Translations under genes and position numbers: made by a program
Notes under the pieces: model-generated
What the model was told of the DNA's origin: nothing
What the model saw: only the letters and a program-made list of their open reading frames with translations
Databases searched by the model: none
Shown: positions 44,521 through 55,929 of the stretch, piece by piece
Position numbering within the stretch: the stretch's first letter is position 1
Layout of the letters: each line of letters begins with the position of its first letter
NCBI GenBank assembly: GCA_014621425.1
Contig: JAANBB010000112.1
Span: 1 to 64,000, forward strand
Length of the DNA: 64,000 bases
Origin: Cylindrodendrum hubeiense
Taxonomy: Eukaryota > Ascomycota > Sordariomycetes > Hypocreales > Nectriaceae
Direction: 5' to 3'

Positions 44521-46162
44521 TTAGTGCTGGCTCCACTGGATCGTGTTCAGGTCGATGCCCTCCTGAACCAGCTCCCACAGGGGGCTGAGCTCTCGCAGGA
44601 AGGTGACGCGCTCCTGCACCGCCTTCAAGACGTAGTCAATCTCAGCGTCAGTGGTGAAACGGCCGATACCGAAGCGGATACTGCTGTGAGCGCTCTCGTC
44701 GCTGTTTCCGAGGGCTCGGAGGACGTAGCTAGGCTCTAGCGAGGCCGAGGTACAGGCGCTGCCAGATGACAGCGCAATGTCCTTGAGGGCCATCAGGAGG
44801 GACTCGCCCTCAACATAGGCAAACGACACATTGACGCAGCCGGGATAGAACGAGTTGGCGTCGCCGTTCTGGGTGGTGTGCTCCATGGCGAGGAGACCGT
44901 TGAGCAGGCGGTCCGAGAGGTGCTTGACGCGCTTGGTGTCATACTATCGCACTGTTAATTAAACCGCCTTAAATATAGTCAAATGAGTTTGTACGTACGT
45001 CCATCTCCACCTTGGCGATGCGGCAAGCCTCGCCAAAGCCAGCAACCAGGGGGGGAGCGAGGGTTCCGCTTCGGAGACCTCGCTCCTGACCACCACCGGT
45101 GATGAGGGGGTCCAGTCTAACCCTAGGCCGTCTTCGGACGTAGCAAGCACCAATACCCTTGGGGCCATAGATCTTGTGCGAGGAGATCGACATGAGGTCG
45201 ATGTTCATGGCGTTGACGTCGAGGGGAATCTTGCCAACGGCCTGGGCAGCGTCGGTGTGGAAGAATATCTTCTTCTTGCGGCACAGCTTGCCGATCTCAG
45301 CGATGGGCTGGATGACACCAATCTCGTTGTTGACGGCCATGACACTGACGAGAGCAGTCTCGGGTCGAATAGCCGCCTCGAGGTCCTCCATTCGGATGAG
45401 ACCATTGTTCTGGACAGGGAGGTAGGTGACATCGAAGCCCTCGTCCTGAAGATGGCGACAGCTGTCGAGAACGCACTTGTGCTCAGTCTGGGTGGTGATG
45501 ATGTGCTTCTTCTTGCCCGAACGACCAAAGAAGCGGGCGACACCCTTGATACTCATGTTGTTACTCTCGGTGGCGCCGCTGGTGAAGATGATTTCCTTGG
45601 GGTCGGCGCCGATGAGGGCGGCGATGTGCTCGCGGGCCACTTCGACGGCCTTCTCACTCTCCCAGCCGTAGGCGTGTGTTCGAGAATGGGGGTTGCCGTA
45701 GATGCTCGTGTAGAAGGGCATCATGGCATCGAGAACTCGGGGATCGACGGGAGTGGTGGCCTGCATGTCGAGGTAGATTGGTCGCTGGCCCTCCTCCATG
45801 ACAGCAGCCTGCTTCAACACCTCTGCGACGAACGGGTTAGCTCATGCAGCTCAGAATGGACATTTAGGGCCAAATGTTCCAAGGGGAGGAATTTACTTAC
45901 CAGCCATCGGGCTGACCTTGGCGTTGGCGGGAGCGTCCATGGACGGGGGAGGGAGGTCGACAAAGTCCTTCTTGTCGAGCTTGATGGCCGTCTCGACCTT
46001 TGCGTTGTCCCTCTTGGACTCGGACACATATCCGCGGCGGGCATGCTGGCGGGCGATGACGGCGGCGCGGGACAGGCCGCGCAGGGGAGCGACAGTAACG
46101 CGCGGGCTGGAGCCCAGGCGGCCTGCCGTCCTCAAGGCGCACGATGCGATGCTGCTGGTCAT
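44521..46162 (-). CDS. NFS1: Mitochondrial cysteine desulfurase Nfs1
   Basis: PLP enzyme that removes sulfur from cysteine for Fe-S cluster assembly on Isu1 (with Isd11, Acp1 and frataxin) and for tRNA thiolation. Three exons, introns 44944-44998 and 45823-45900, 502 residues. The Arg/Ser/Ala-rich N-terminus ([19 protein letters not shown]) is a mitochondrial presequence. Motifs: [62 protein letters not shown]-binding Lys in [22 protein letters not shown], and the mobile active-site Cys in [13 protein letters not shown]. It ends with the conserved [20 protein letters not shown]. An upstream in-frame ATG at 46258 would add 32 residues without improving the presequence, so 46162 is preferred. 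Confidence 0.96.
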
Positions 46163-47321
46163 GGTGTTGAGCGAGCTGACGGTTACACGGACAGTCCCAG
46201 CGAGGAGCGGAGAGGAGACTTTTAGGCTTGGTTGAGCTCGAGATCGAGAATTTGTCATTCACCGTCGGCTCGGCCACTCGGGGATAAGACGCCGGCAGAT
46301 CCGGGGCCGCTATTGGGTGAAAAGCCCGGCACCGGCATATAGACCTCCATAAAAATGACGAAGGGCATTCTGGGGGTGTGGGACAGCAAGCCAGAGATAG
46401 ATGATAGGGTCAGAGATGGAGGCACCGAGGCAACGGCGAATTAATTCAGCGACTGACTTTCTCGTGGTTAACTAGGGTGTGTCGATTTGTAGATGCGCGA
46501 TCCGAAGCGGAGGGTTTCTTTCATCATCCGGCGGCCCTGTCGAGCGAGGTGCAGGCTGCTGCAGCAGGCAACTGGCAAAAGACTGGCCGAGCTGGGCCTG
46601 TCGCAGCCGGCAGGTGCTCGAGGTGCCATTTATCTTCCCCAGGCCCTATTCCAGGTGCCTATTCCTTGCACGAGGACTCCCTTGCGCGGCGCGGGAATGG
46701 GTTCTTCGGTGCCCATGTCCCCTGCTGCGAAGCACCTGGATACCGCCGCGATTCCGTGCGACGGGGCGGCGCGGTACGTACTGCGTCTCCCTAGCCCAGA
46801 CCAGACAGGTTCCCCAGCCTCACATCCCTACGGCGAATCCTGGGCCTTGTGGGAGCGAGTAGTGACGCAACTAGGGCCGTATGGTGGCTCCGGCTGGTGG
46901 CGACCCTGGGCGGCGGTGGCCTTGTGGTGACGCAGTGTGTTGATGTTGGCCCGTCTTGGCCCTCACCGTCGCAGCCGTAGAAGCCGGATTCTACCTGAGC
47001 ACCTGGGCAACCTGCGAAAAAAACAGGGCCTGCGCCACAACATCGGCGCCATATTCCCCACTGGGTCCGGCAGCACTGGGCGCCAGCTGCAGCGCTGCGG
47101 GCAGTGGGCAGTGAGCACAGCCACGGTCAAGTCGTCACTGCAACACATGCCTTAATTAAGGTTGATGCCCTCGTCCAACTTGGCGGCCTCGCGACTTTGC
47201 GATTCCCGGCGACACTTCTGCTCCTCACTTTCCCGCTCCCTATCGACCCCCTCAACACCGCGACCGCGCATACTTACGGGCGCCCCCCGCTCCTTTTCTT
47301 TTCCTCGCCTTCTCGCCCAAC
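46163..47321. other. Divergent promoter region between NFS1 and the amphiphysin gene
   Basis: 1.2 kb between two divergent starts. The ORFs are GC-composition artefacts. C/T-rich leader precedes 47322. Confidence 0.5.
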
Positions 47322-48830
47322 ATGAGCTTCAAGGGCTTCCAGAAGAGCGTCATCCGGGTAAGCCGTGTGCCCCTCACCTGGCTGGTTGGTGGTGGAGGCA
47401 GAGCGCGCAAAACCGCACTCGCGCTTCCTCGCCCGATGGCGAGCTACAGAGGATCCGATAGACCCATGTACTGATGCATTCTGCTCTCGTTCTAGGCACC
47501 GCAACAAATCAAGTCCAAATTCAACGTCGGCGAGCACACCAAGGACGCCGTGTACATTGACGCCGAGCGACGCTTCCAGGAGCTCGAGACCGAAACAAAG
47601 AAGCTCCACGATGAGTCTAAAAAGTACTTTGAGGCCATCAATGGCATGCTCGCTCACCAGATCGAGTTCAGCAAGGCCATGACCGAAGTCTACAAACCCA
47701 TATCCGGCCGTGTGTCCGATCCAGACTCGCTCGAGGTACAGGGCAACCCCGAAGGCATCCGCGCCTGCGAGGAATACGAGGCCGTCGTCAAGGAGCTGCA
47801 GGAAACACTGTCTCCGGAGCTGGAAATGATCGAGACGAGGGTTATTCGCCCGGCCACTGAGCTGCTAGATGTTATCAAGGTGATACGCAAGACTGTCCTC
47901 AAGCGGGAACACAAGAAAATCGACTTTGATCGCCACCGCACCACTCTCAAGAAGCTGCAGGACAAGAAGGAACGCAGCGCAAAGGATGAGAAGGCCATGT
48001 GGAAGTCCGAGGGCGACGTCGAGCAGGCCACCCAGGACTTCAACTACTTCAACGACTTGTTGAAGGATGAGCTTCCCAAGCTGTTTGAGCTTGAGCGCCA
48101 GTTTATCCAACCCCTCTTCCAGTCCTTCTACTATATGCAGCTCAACATCTTTTACACCCTACACGAGAAGATGCAGCACTGCGACATTGGTTACTTCGAC
48201 CTGACGCTAGATATCGAAGACGCATTCATGCAGAAGCGTGGCGACACCCAAGAGCAAGCAGAGGCCTTATCAATCGTCCGTTTCAAGACTACTGGCCAAC
48301 GGAGACCCGTCAAGTACGTCGGCCGGCCGGCCCTCGAAGGCGGCAAGACCCCAGCGCTACTTACCCAAGGCGAAGATGAGAAGGCGAGCATCTCCCCCGT
48401 CGTTGCCCCTAGCCCCAGCGTCAAGGTGGGTGCCTACCAGCGACAGTCTGAGGCCGCCGAGCCGAGCCCTCCACCGCCCTATTCACCTCCTACTGGAGGC
48501 AAAGCAAACCTGGCTGCTGCCATCGCCGCCAAGAAGTCGAAGCCGCCGCCGCCTAAGCCGAAGCCGAAGCCGACCCGCCTCATCGCTGCCCCGGCCGCCG
48601 AGGTCGTCACGGCCCTTTACGACTATGCGGCGCAGGCTGATGGCGATTTGAGCTTCCGGGCGGGCGACTTGATTGAGATTATAACACGAACGCAGAATGA
48701 CAATGAGTGGTGGACGGGAAAGCTACAAGGCAGGGAAGGCCAGTTTCCAGGTATGTCATGGTATCCCATCGCTTGTGATCTGCGAAACTAATCAGTCTTT
48801 GTAGGCAACTATGTGCAGCTAAGTAGCTGA
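47322..48830 (+). CDS. RVS167: BAR-SH3 amphiphysin (Rvs167/Hob1 type)
   Basis: Membrane-bending protein of actin-linked endocytosis that, with an Rvs161-type partner, drives vesicle scission. Three exons: a 36-nt first exon (MSFKGFQKSVIR), intron 47358-47495, a main exon, intron 48751-48804, and a last exon NYVQLSS; 438 residues. The N-BAR amphipathic helix is followed by a BAR coiled coil at about 15-235 (ERRFQELETETKKLHDESKK, KLQDKKERSAKDEKAMW, FELERQFIQPLFQSFYYMQ). The linker is Pro-rich (SPPPPYSPP, KPPPPKPKPKP). The C-terminal SH3 domain has ALYDYAAQADGDLSF, the GDLIEII strand, EWWTGKLQGREGQFPGNYV. All SH3 ligand-groove residues (ALYDY, WW, P-x-N-Y) are present. Confidence 0.95.
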
Positions 48831-50156
48831 AGAACGAGAGACCTGACGAAACTGGATCTGGTTCGAATACCGCCTTATACCTCGATAGTGGCATGAAATC
48901 AGCAAACGACTCCTTCATTGCATCTATGGTAAATGCTCATAGACGCAAGAACTGCGTCGTCGGGACGGTTCTAGGAGAGACCTTTGCGTTTGGAGAAGAC
49001 AAGGAGACAAACAAGCCACGAGGTGATGGATAGCGGGAATTGTTTAAGCATCATTTCTGGAGACAGGCCTGTTGTGGCCGGGATAGGGCATACCTGGCGT
49101 TGTGTGGCAGGGCTCCTCTAAAGGCATAATACCAGAGTCTTTTGGAAACCTCGGACCGTATGGCGTCCCCCCTTTACCCCCCGGGCCGTGCTGTTCCCCG
49201 CGTGCAATGTGCAAGCTCCAGCATGTGGGGTGAGGACACTCACGATACCCCCTGTGCCTCGGCTTGCCATACTCCGTAAACCACGCTGTGTCGGCATACT
49301 CCTCCGGGACAAGATTTTGCATTTTCAACACGATCCATGGCATTCGAAGAAGTGCAGTCAAGGTGCCTCATGTATGTATGCGCTGTCAAGAGCCAGGGCC
49401 CATGGGCGCCAGATGGTGGGCGCCAGTCGTGCAGATCTAGATGGGTACGGACACATTACCTCGCAGATCTGCGAGCTGATGTTTCTTCGAATGTGTATTT
49501 CTTCCACGGCGGAGCTGTCTCACCTGTCGAATACGATATTGTCTCTTCTCGCCCAGCTTTGGTGATGGCTTGCATGAGGGGTAGTTGACTCGTCATTGAG
49601 CCTCGCGGTCGTTTCCTGATGGAGGCGAGCATGTACAATAACGTAAATGGAAAATCTCTTACTAGACTAGAGGCAGGGTACATGCCAAGTGGGCACATCC
49701 CTGATTCTCTAATGCTTCTATGGTACGTCTGATGCTCGTTGTAGGAATGGTGTATTGTCTAGTGCGTCAGCCTCCGGTTGCCTTCTTACTACTCGGGCGA
49801 ACCGCGCTCCATGAGGCTTGGATTTTGTAACACCCCCGCTTACGGACCAGAAACTCATAGCAGGTTACACCAAAACTAGACCGTCGTCGAGCAATACTAG
49901 ATCCTCTCCTATCCCACAGGTGTCACGCCCCAGAGACTGTCTGCAATGCCAGGTCATCAACCTGTCAGCCGGTGTCCCGAGGCATCGGATAACCAAGGCG
50001 ATTCTGCACAAGCTACAGGTGGCGACGGCTTATAACAGTCAACGTGACCGAATGAAGCCGAGTCCACGTGTTCCCGAGGGGGGCCTCAGTTGCTTGTCGG
50101 GTGCCGTCGTGCCAGGGTGATGGCATCATCTCGAGGAACGAGAGGGGAAGGACGAG
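48831..50156. other. Intergenic between convergent genes
   Basis: Between the amphiphysin gene and the minus-strand F-box gene. No coding character was found on either strand. The small ORFs at 49044-49700 are overlapping shadows without motifs. Confidence 0.5.
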
Positions 50157-52218
50157 TCAGTAGGACATGTCGAAACCACAGGGCGATATCTCGGTCTTGG
50201 GCATCCTCATGTAAAGAGCCTGATATGTCTTGGCCCATGGCTCAGCCGTTGGGGCCGGTGTTACATTGGGCTCGGAAGGATTCCTCTGACACTCAGCATC
50301 TGAGGTAGCTATGACAGAGGACACACCAGACACGCCATCGATGACCGCGGAGCCCGCCGAAGTTTCTGGTATATTGTAAGCCTGCTCAGCTGCAGGGTGG
50401 GGCTCGCTGGGCGGCGAGATGTTCGATCCATCTGGATCTGCAGAACTGAGATGCATCTTCGGGTAGCCTGGCAAACAGATAGCAGGGTCGAAGGAGACGA
50501 GCACGAGCGGCCTGGGCCGGCCCCGAGCCGCGTGCCCTGGGGCGTAGATTAGAGTTCGATCGTCCATGGCCCAATCAACCTCGCCCAGTGGTATCTGAGG
50601 ATAGAGGATGTTGTGAAGTTGGGCCAGTTCAGGATTGGGTGGTGAAGTCTGGTCCGGTGGCCAGAACTTGACCCCATGATGTAATTTCGTGCGTACTTTC
50701 TCGGAGGTGTTAGATTGAGTATTTGATGATTGGTCCTGACACGTCCCAGAGGTCTCATCCGCATTCCCGTGGGTGGAATCCAGTTTTGGTCGAACCCGGA
50801 GTCGCAGGCGCTGGGACTCGTCGATAAGGTCCAGAAAGGTCTCGCACGATGAGTTATAAAACCGAACGAAGCACTCCCCTATTGTAAACATAGAGCCCAA
50901 AGCCCCGTTGTCGCCGATGTGTACATTTTCCGGGGGCCGTGTCTCAATGTGTGTTTCACTGTCCCATGCGTTGGGATCATGTCCCTCCTCGTCCGACGAC
51001 GATTCCTCTCTGGGAAGCGTGTCTCTGAGGATATCCGACATCGGATGACGAACGAGGCCACCATTTTCGTCGTCTGGGTCGAAGCGAATCTCCTTTTTAT
51101 AGCAGGTGCGTTGGCTCTGGGCGTTTGTCGGAAGGCATTCGCGACGAGAGTCGAAAATGAACAGCTTCCCCGAAACCTCGTCCCGTGTGATTTGGAGCGA
51201 GTCCCAGCGCTGATCGACCGGGCCCTCAGCCGCATGTCGTCGCCAAAGATTTCGCATTGGCGGCGACTTGCAGCTCTCGCGGGTTGCCTCGCGAAGAGGG
51301 AACCGCACCACATGATAGTAAGAATTCCACTTCCCGTGCTCTGGATGAAGCTTGTTTTTATTTGAGAGGCAGTAAAAGTACTCATCGAAGATCTCAAAAC
51401 AGATGTCCTGGCCCAGATTGGAGCCGGCAAAGTTCCAGAGAATCAGATCTGAGGTCCACTCCCGTTTCTGAAAATCGAGCCGCTGAAGCGCCCATCGCTT
51501 AAAGCCGTCGAATCCGGGCTGGGATTTTGTGCCGTAGACGAGGTAATCCCCATTATTCCGAACGAATAGTTTTTGTGTTGAATGTAGTCTGTGAAAAGCA
51601 AGGACCTTAAGGTCCTTGGTGCGCAAGACGACCAACCAGCTCACCGCCACGCCCTCGCAATCCTGGTGGCTGTACAATGACGATATGATACCGTGAGAGT
51701 AGTGCACGGGGCGGAAGCTGTAGAGACTTGACCACTGAAAGTCGGGATCCAAGCAATGCAACATCCACGGAATTTTGATAACCAGCTCTTCCTGCGCTGA
51801 CTGGTGCACATCAAGAATATGGAGATTCTCTCGGTCAGCGGTATAGCAAAGAACACCGTTATTGTAGATGAAGCTCTCGGCCATGGCCACGACGGCGACC
51901 AAGTATGGCTCCGCATACCGAACCGCATTCCGCCTCTTGACAAGCCTCCGCAGGCCCCTCGCATAAGCATGTAGTGACTGTGCCTCGACGGCTTCGGGTG
52001 AGAACTTGATCCTCTGGGTATGAATGCCGTCAGCGAGGTTGTCAGCGGGCAAGGGGAGGCTAAGGCCCGCTCACCTGGAGGGCCACGCGACAGATGCTCT
52101 CGTTGCGCAGGATGTAGCGGAGATGGCGGCAAGTCTGGCCAAAGTCAAAGAGGTCGTCAATGTGAAGAAGCTCGGCGATGAGCGAAATGATCTCAATGGG
52201 GAGCTTGAGGAGGCTCAT
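50157..52218 (-). CDS. F-box domain protein
   Basis: Two exons, intron 52014-52074, 666 residues. The first exon encodes a clear N-terminal F-box: MSLLKLPIEIISLIAELLHI, DDLFDFGQTCRHLRYILRNE. Such proteins dock to Skp1 in SCF ubiquitin ligases and choose substrates. The rest looks like a WD/kelch-unlike beta-rich body (VKRRNAVRYAEPYLVAVVAM, LHILDVHQSAQEELVIKIPW, DYLVYGTKSQPGFDGF, KWNSYYHVVRFPLRE) common to large Sordariomycete F-box families, with a poorly conserved acidic/Ser-rich C-terminal half. Substrate unknown. An open frame beginning at 52052 misses the F-box; the splice (CAG|GTGAGC...CCCAG) supplies it. Confidence 0.85.
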
Positions 52219-54222
52219 GGTTATTGCACCCCGAAGGCTCTCGCGCCGGCGTAGAAGGACCGTCCCGAGACGAATTGACTGTAGTAAGGCATGTGTCTCA
52301 ACTCTACGGGAGAAGGCGCGAGAGCACAGCTCGATTGAGAGAGAACCAAGACATTATTATAGATGGCGACAATGAGGGAAGGTGATGAGAAGGAAGAGGT
52401 TTACACACAGTCACCGCAGCCTTACAAAAGCTTCGCCGGGGGGTGTCTGAGCCTCGAGGCATTGAGGGTTTGATCCGGCAGAGCAGGAGCAGAGCCTCAA
52501 TTTCCGCGCATGGGCTCATCCGGCCCTCGCTCTAGACTTTGTCCTATGTGGGACGCGGGGACTCTGGATGTGCATCGTGCCTTTGGCGCTTGTGTCACGT
52601 CGGTCTGGTTCGTGGCTGGGAATGTAGCAGAGCTCCCATGGCATACCTCTCCTGCGCCCCCTGAGTGACAAGGTCAGGCTCTGATCTCATGAGATATCTG
52701 AAGGGCTGGGATATGATCACACGAGGGGGGTGCCTCAATTCGGGCATCATTGAGGACGATGCGGAATATGCGCGCACGCAGGGAGTAGCGCAACATGAGC
52801 GAGGATCTGGGATTCGGTGCGGTGTCGGCTGGTGTGGAGAGTGAATAGAGGAGCGCCGGTAGCGAAATAGCGGCCGTAGGTGCACTGTCTGCACTGCTGC
52901 AGACTGCACAGCGCAACGTCTGCCGTAGGGGCCCATTTTAGAGGATTTTAGAGCAGGCTCCAATAAAACCAGAACACAGAGCAGAGTTTCTTTGCTTGAC
53001 GATGGCATCTACTTCAGCAGGGCGTTCTAGCCACCGTCACGTCTACATCGATTCCATTTTCGGAGAGCGGGGGGCCGGGATCCCTGGAGTATAGTGCCCT
53101 GGTTGACAGAGCCTGGCGGGACGAGCTGCGGGCGTCGGTCTGGGCGCCGGCTGCAATGGAAGACGGTGACCACACACGAACACACCCACTTCTCCCGGGG
53201 CACCAATAGGGCGTGGCGTGGCATGAGGCTCTGCAAGCACTGCGACCGCTAGTTGCAGTGGGTCGCCGAGCACGCTACCAGCAAGCAAGCAGCGTTTGAG
53301 CCTCTGGATCCCCGGCTCTGGCATTCGCATCCGTCAGCAGTTTTGTCACCTGTTGTTATCATGATCATGCAAAAGCGACACTATCGGTATTCGCTGGCCA
53401 GGTCGATCGGCCAGGTTAGCTTCCTATTGGATGCCTGCCCGCCGGGTTGATGCACGCAGCTGTATTGTTGTTGGTTCAGCAGCGTCGTGGTAGCTGCTGG
53501 CACCCCACCAGTAGTTGGCTCGTCCTGGCCACCTTAAGCCAACCTGGCGCAAGGGAAAATATGCTACGTTGGCAGGCCTGCGCCTGTGGTGTGTGATACA
53601 CTGGTGACTCGATCCGTATAAGCTGTAAAAAAAACATCCCAAACAAGGATTTACCGCATAATAGGCGTGGCTGGGCTAGCTAGGTCATGGATTGCCACGG
53701 CGAGCTTACATGACACAGGTGTGATTGAGGCTCAACTGGTGCCGAGGCAAGAATCTACTCTCCTGAGGCCTGCAGCCTTGGCCCTTTCCCTTTCCCTTTC
53801 CCCTTCCCCCTCTTCTTCGACCTCCTGATTGAGGCTCTGCTTGAGGCTCTGAGCATGGCTCGGTAGATGATCCAGTGGCCTATATTCTCGTGTTCACCTC
53901 CTCCGTATTGCTTTGACATGATCCACACCTGCACACCCACCTCGGCATCCACACCTCACATCACATCACACCCATACGAGCGTCGCAGAGCCTCACCTCC
54001 AGAGGCTTACACTACACACGACCCAAGGACCGGCGAGCGGGGTCAAGGATGCACAATATTTTGTCCGCTAATTGAGATATACGTGGCCGTCCACACCACC
54101 CATCCTTGCTCCGTGGCGCTCCGGAGCAGAGCCGCAAAAGGTATCCTTGACAAGTGCCCTGTTTCGAGTAACACATGACAAGAGTACTATGCCAGGCACG
54201 CAGCCAACGCCCGTCCAATCAA
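52219..54222. other. 2-kb intergenic region
   Basis: No gene supported. It contains a strong purine/pyrimidine tract at 53781-53812 and a CATCACATCACA repeat near 53960. Promoter of the F-box gene on the left, 3' region of the MOSC-reductase gene on the right. Confidence 0.5.
53781..53812 (-). repeat. Polypurine tract with strong G-quadruplex potential
   Basis: On the minus strand, successive G runs (GGGGG, GGGG, GGG, GGG, GGG) are separated by AA or AAA. At least four G3+ runs with loops of 2-3 nt make this the strongest quadruplex-forming sequence I saw in the window. Confidence 0.7.
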
Positions 54223-55929
54223 CTAGATCTCAATCGAAATCCGCCCAATGCCTCTGCTTACACATGATAGCATCGCCGTTTCCTTCTCATGCGGCTGAAG
54301 CGCTGAGCCCCGATGGTCCACGCGACCACTCTTGAGCGTTGTCTTGCACGTCCCGCAGTTGCCCACCTCGCAACTTGAGGGAACCTCTCCAAATTCTCGT
54401 CGAAGTACCTCGAGGAGACTCTCCTCCTCTCCCACCTTGACCACCTTGCCGCCTTTGTTGACAACTGCAGCCTCGAACGGGTCGCCTGAAATGTCAGCCG
54501 CAAACGCCTCAAAGTGAACCTCGCTGGCGGGGACGCAACATTCTTCGACGGCTTCCTTGGCAGCTTCCATCATTCTGTTGGGTCCACAGACGTAGAGGTG
54601 GCTGTTCCATGGTAACGTCTTGACAATGTTCTTGATGTCCATCCTCTCGCCCTTGGACTTGTCGTATATCGTGACACTCTCGCTCATAGTCTCCAAGCGA
54701 TCTTGGAATGGTGCCTCCTCGGTGGAGCGCACGGCGTAGTGAAGATCGCAGGCTAAGTGGATTGAATGGAAACGCTTAAGCAGAGCTAGGAAGGCTGTGA
54801 TTCCTATCCCGCCCGCAATGAAGACGTGTACGCTTGCAGATGTAGCATGAATCACATCCGCTGTGATCCTGCCCACCTGTATAATGTCGTCGACCTTGGT
54901 AGATTCGTGGAGGTATCGAGAACCCCCACGGCTGTTGTCGTCGAGAGCGATGCCGAGTTCAAACATGTTGCCAATGTTTTCTTTGTCGCACTTTTCTGCT
55001 GTAGAGACCATTGAGTAGGTCCTAAGCAATCCATTTGGAAGTTTCAACTTCACATGTGATCCTGGAAGATATTTGTCGGCCTCCAAATCCGGCTGGACAG
55101 CCTTGAAAACCAGGGACACGATGCTCGGCGTTTCCATTTTGCGCTCGATAATCTTAAAGTCCTTCCATGCGTCCTCTTTCTGACTCTTCCGCTTCGCCTT
55201 GGCCACCCTCTTTCTGAATTGGCCTCTGCTTTCCTCGCCCAGCGCTTCTATCGCGGCAAGCTCTTCGTTCATGGCGAGATTATTCGTATCGCGATGGAGG
55301 TACTCTTGAACCCGCTCAACTGTCCACCGGGGCCATTTCCGCTCTACGAGCTTCAGCTCATCTCCCACGTCGACGGTGCCCTCGCGTATGACACGGTAGT
55401 ACCAGCCTGTGCGACTCGTCTGGTATGTTTGGGGTGCAAAGTTCTTGAGAGAGAACCGGTGGTTTAGTTTGAAGCATGGCTGGCGAGGGAGAGACACCTG
55501 GAGGAGGACCTCTGGGCCAACAGAGATGATGTCGCCGATGCACACATTGCGTTCGTTCATAGAAGCTGTGACGAAATTCTCGCCAAAGCCTCCGGGGACG
55601 AACTTGTCTACTCGCTCCGGATAGGAGGCTTGCCAGTCGTGGTAATGGGACGAACAGTCTTAGGTGTTTGTTACTATGTGTGCGCTCCACGAAGCAGAGC
55701 CGTACTCACAACCCAGGATGGCCTTGTCGGGCCCGCCATGGAATGTTGGATCATGTTCATCTCCTTCGAGACCTAGTTTTGTGAGCTTCATTGGGCCTGG
55801 GCAAATCTTTTTGTCGATCCCAGAGGTGATTTCTAAGCCAGGCATTTTTTTCATTCTCGAGGTCCGTATTTCCAGTAGCCTGTCTACCCCAAATGGGCGG
55901 CACAGGTCAGCAGCAAGGGGAATGCCCAT
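54223..55929 (-). CDS. MOSC domain fused to ferredoxin-NAD(P) reductase and 2Fe-2S ferredoxin domains
   Basis: Two exons, intron 55659-55709, 551 residues. The N-terminal MOSC domain of the YiiM type covers about 1-150 (GLEGDEHDPTFHGGPDKAIL, VPGGFGENFVT, IGDIISVG, LLQVSLPRQPCFKLNHR). It is followed by the small YiiM helical segment, then an FAD/NAD(P) reductase domain (RTYSMVSTA for FAD, HVFIAGGIGITAF and LYVCGPNRMM for the nucleotide). At the C-terminus is a plant-type 2Fe-2S domain with Cys503, 508, 511 and 539 (SSCEVGNCGTCKT...LSC). MOSC domains bind molybdenum cofactor or transfer sulfur; the reductase modules pass electrons from NAD(P)H. The fusion suggests a self-sufficient Mo-dependent reductase, for example of N-hydroxylated compounds, but the substrate is inference. 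All four cluster Cys are present. Confidence 0.88.

Noticed and set aside
45176..46225. 349-codon plus-strand ORF opposite NFS1
   Set aside because: Antisense shadow of the NFS1 coding sequence, which has all cysteine desulfurase motifs on the minus strand.
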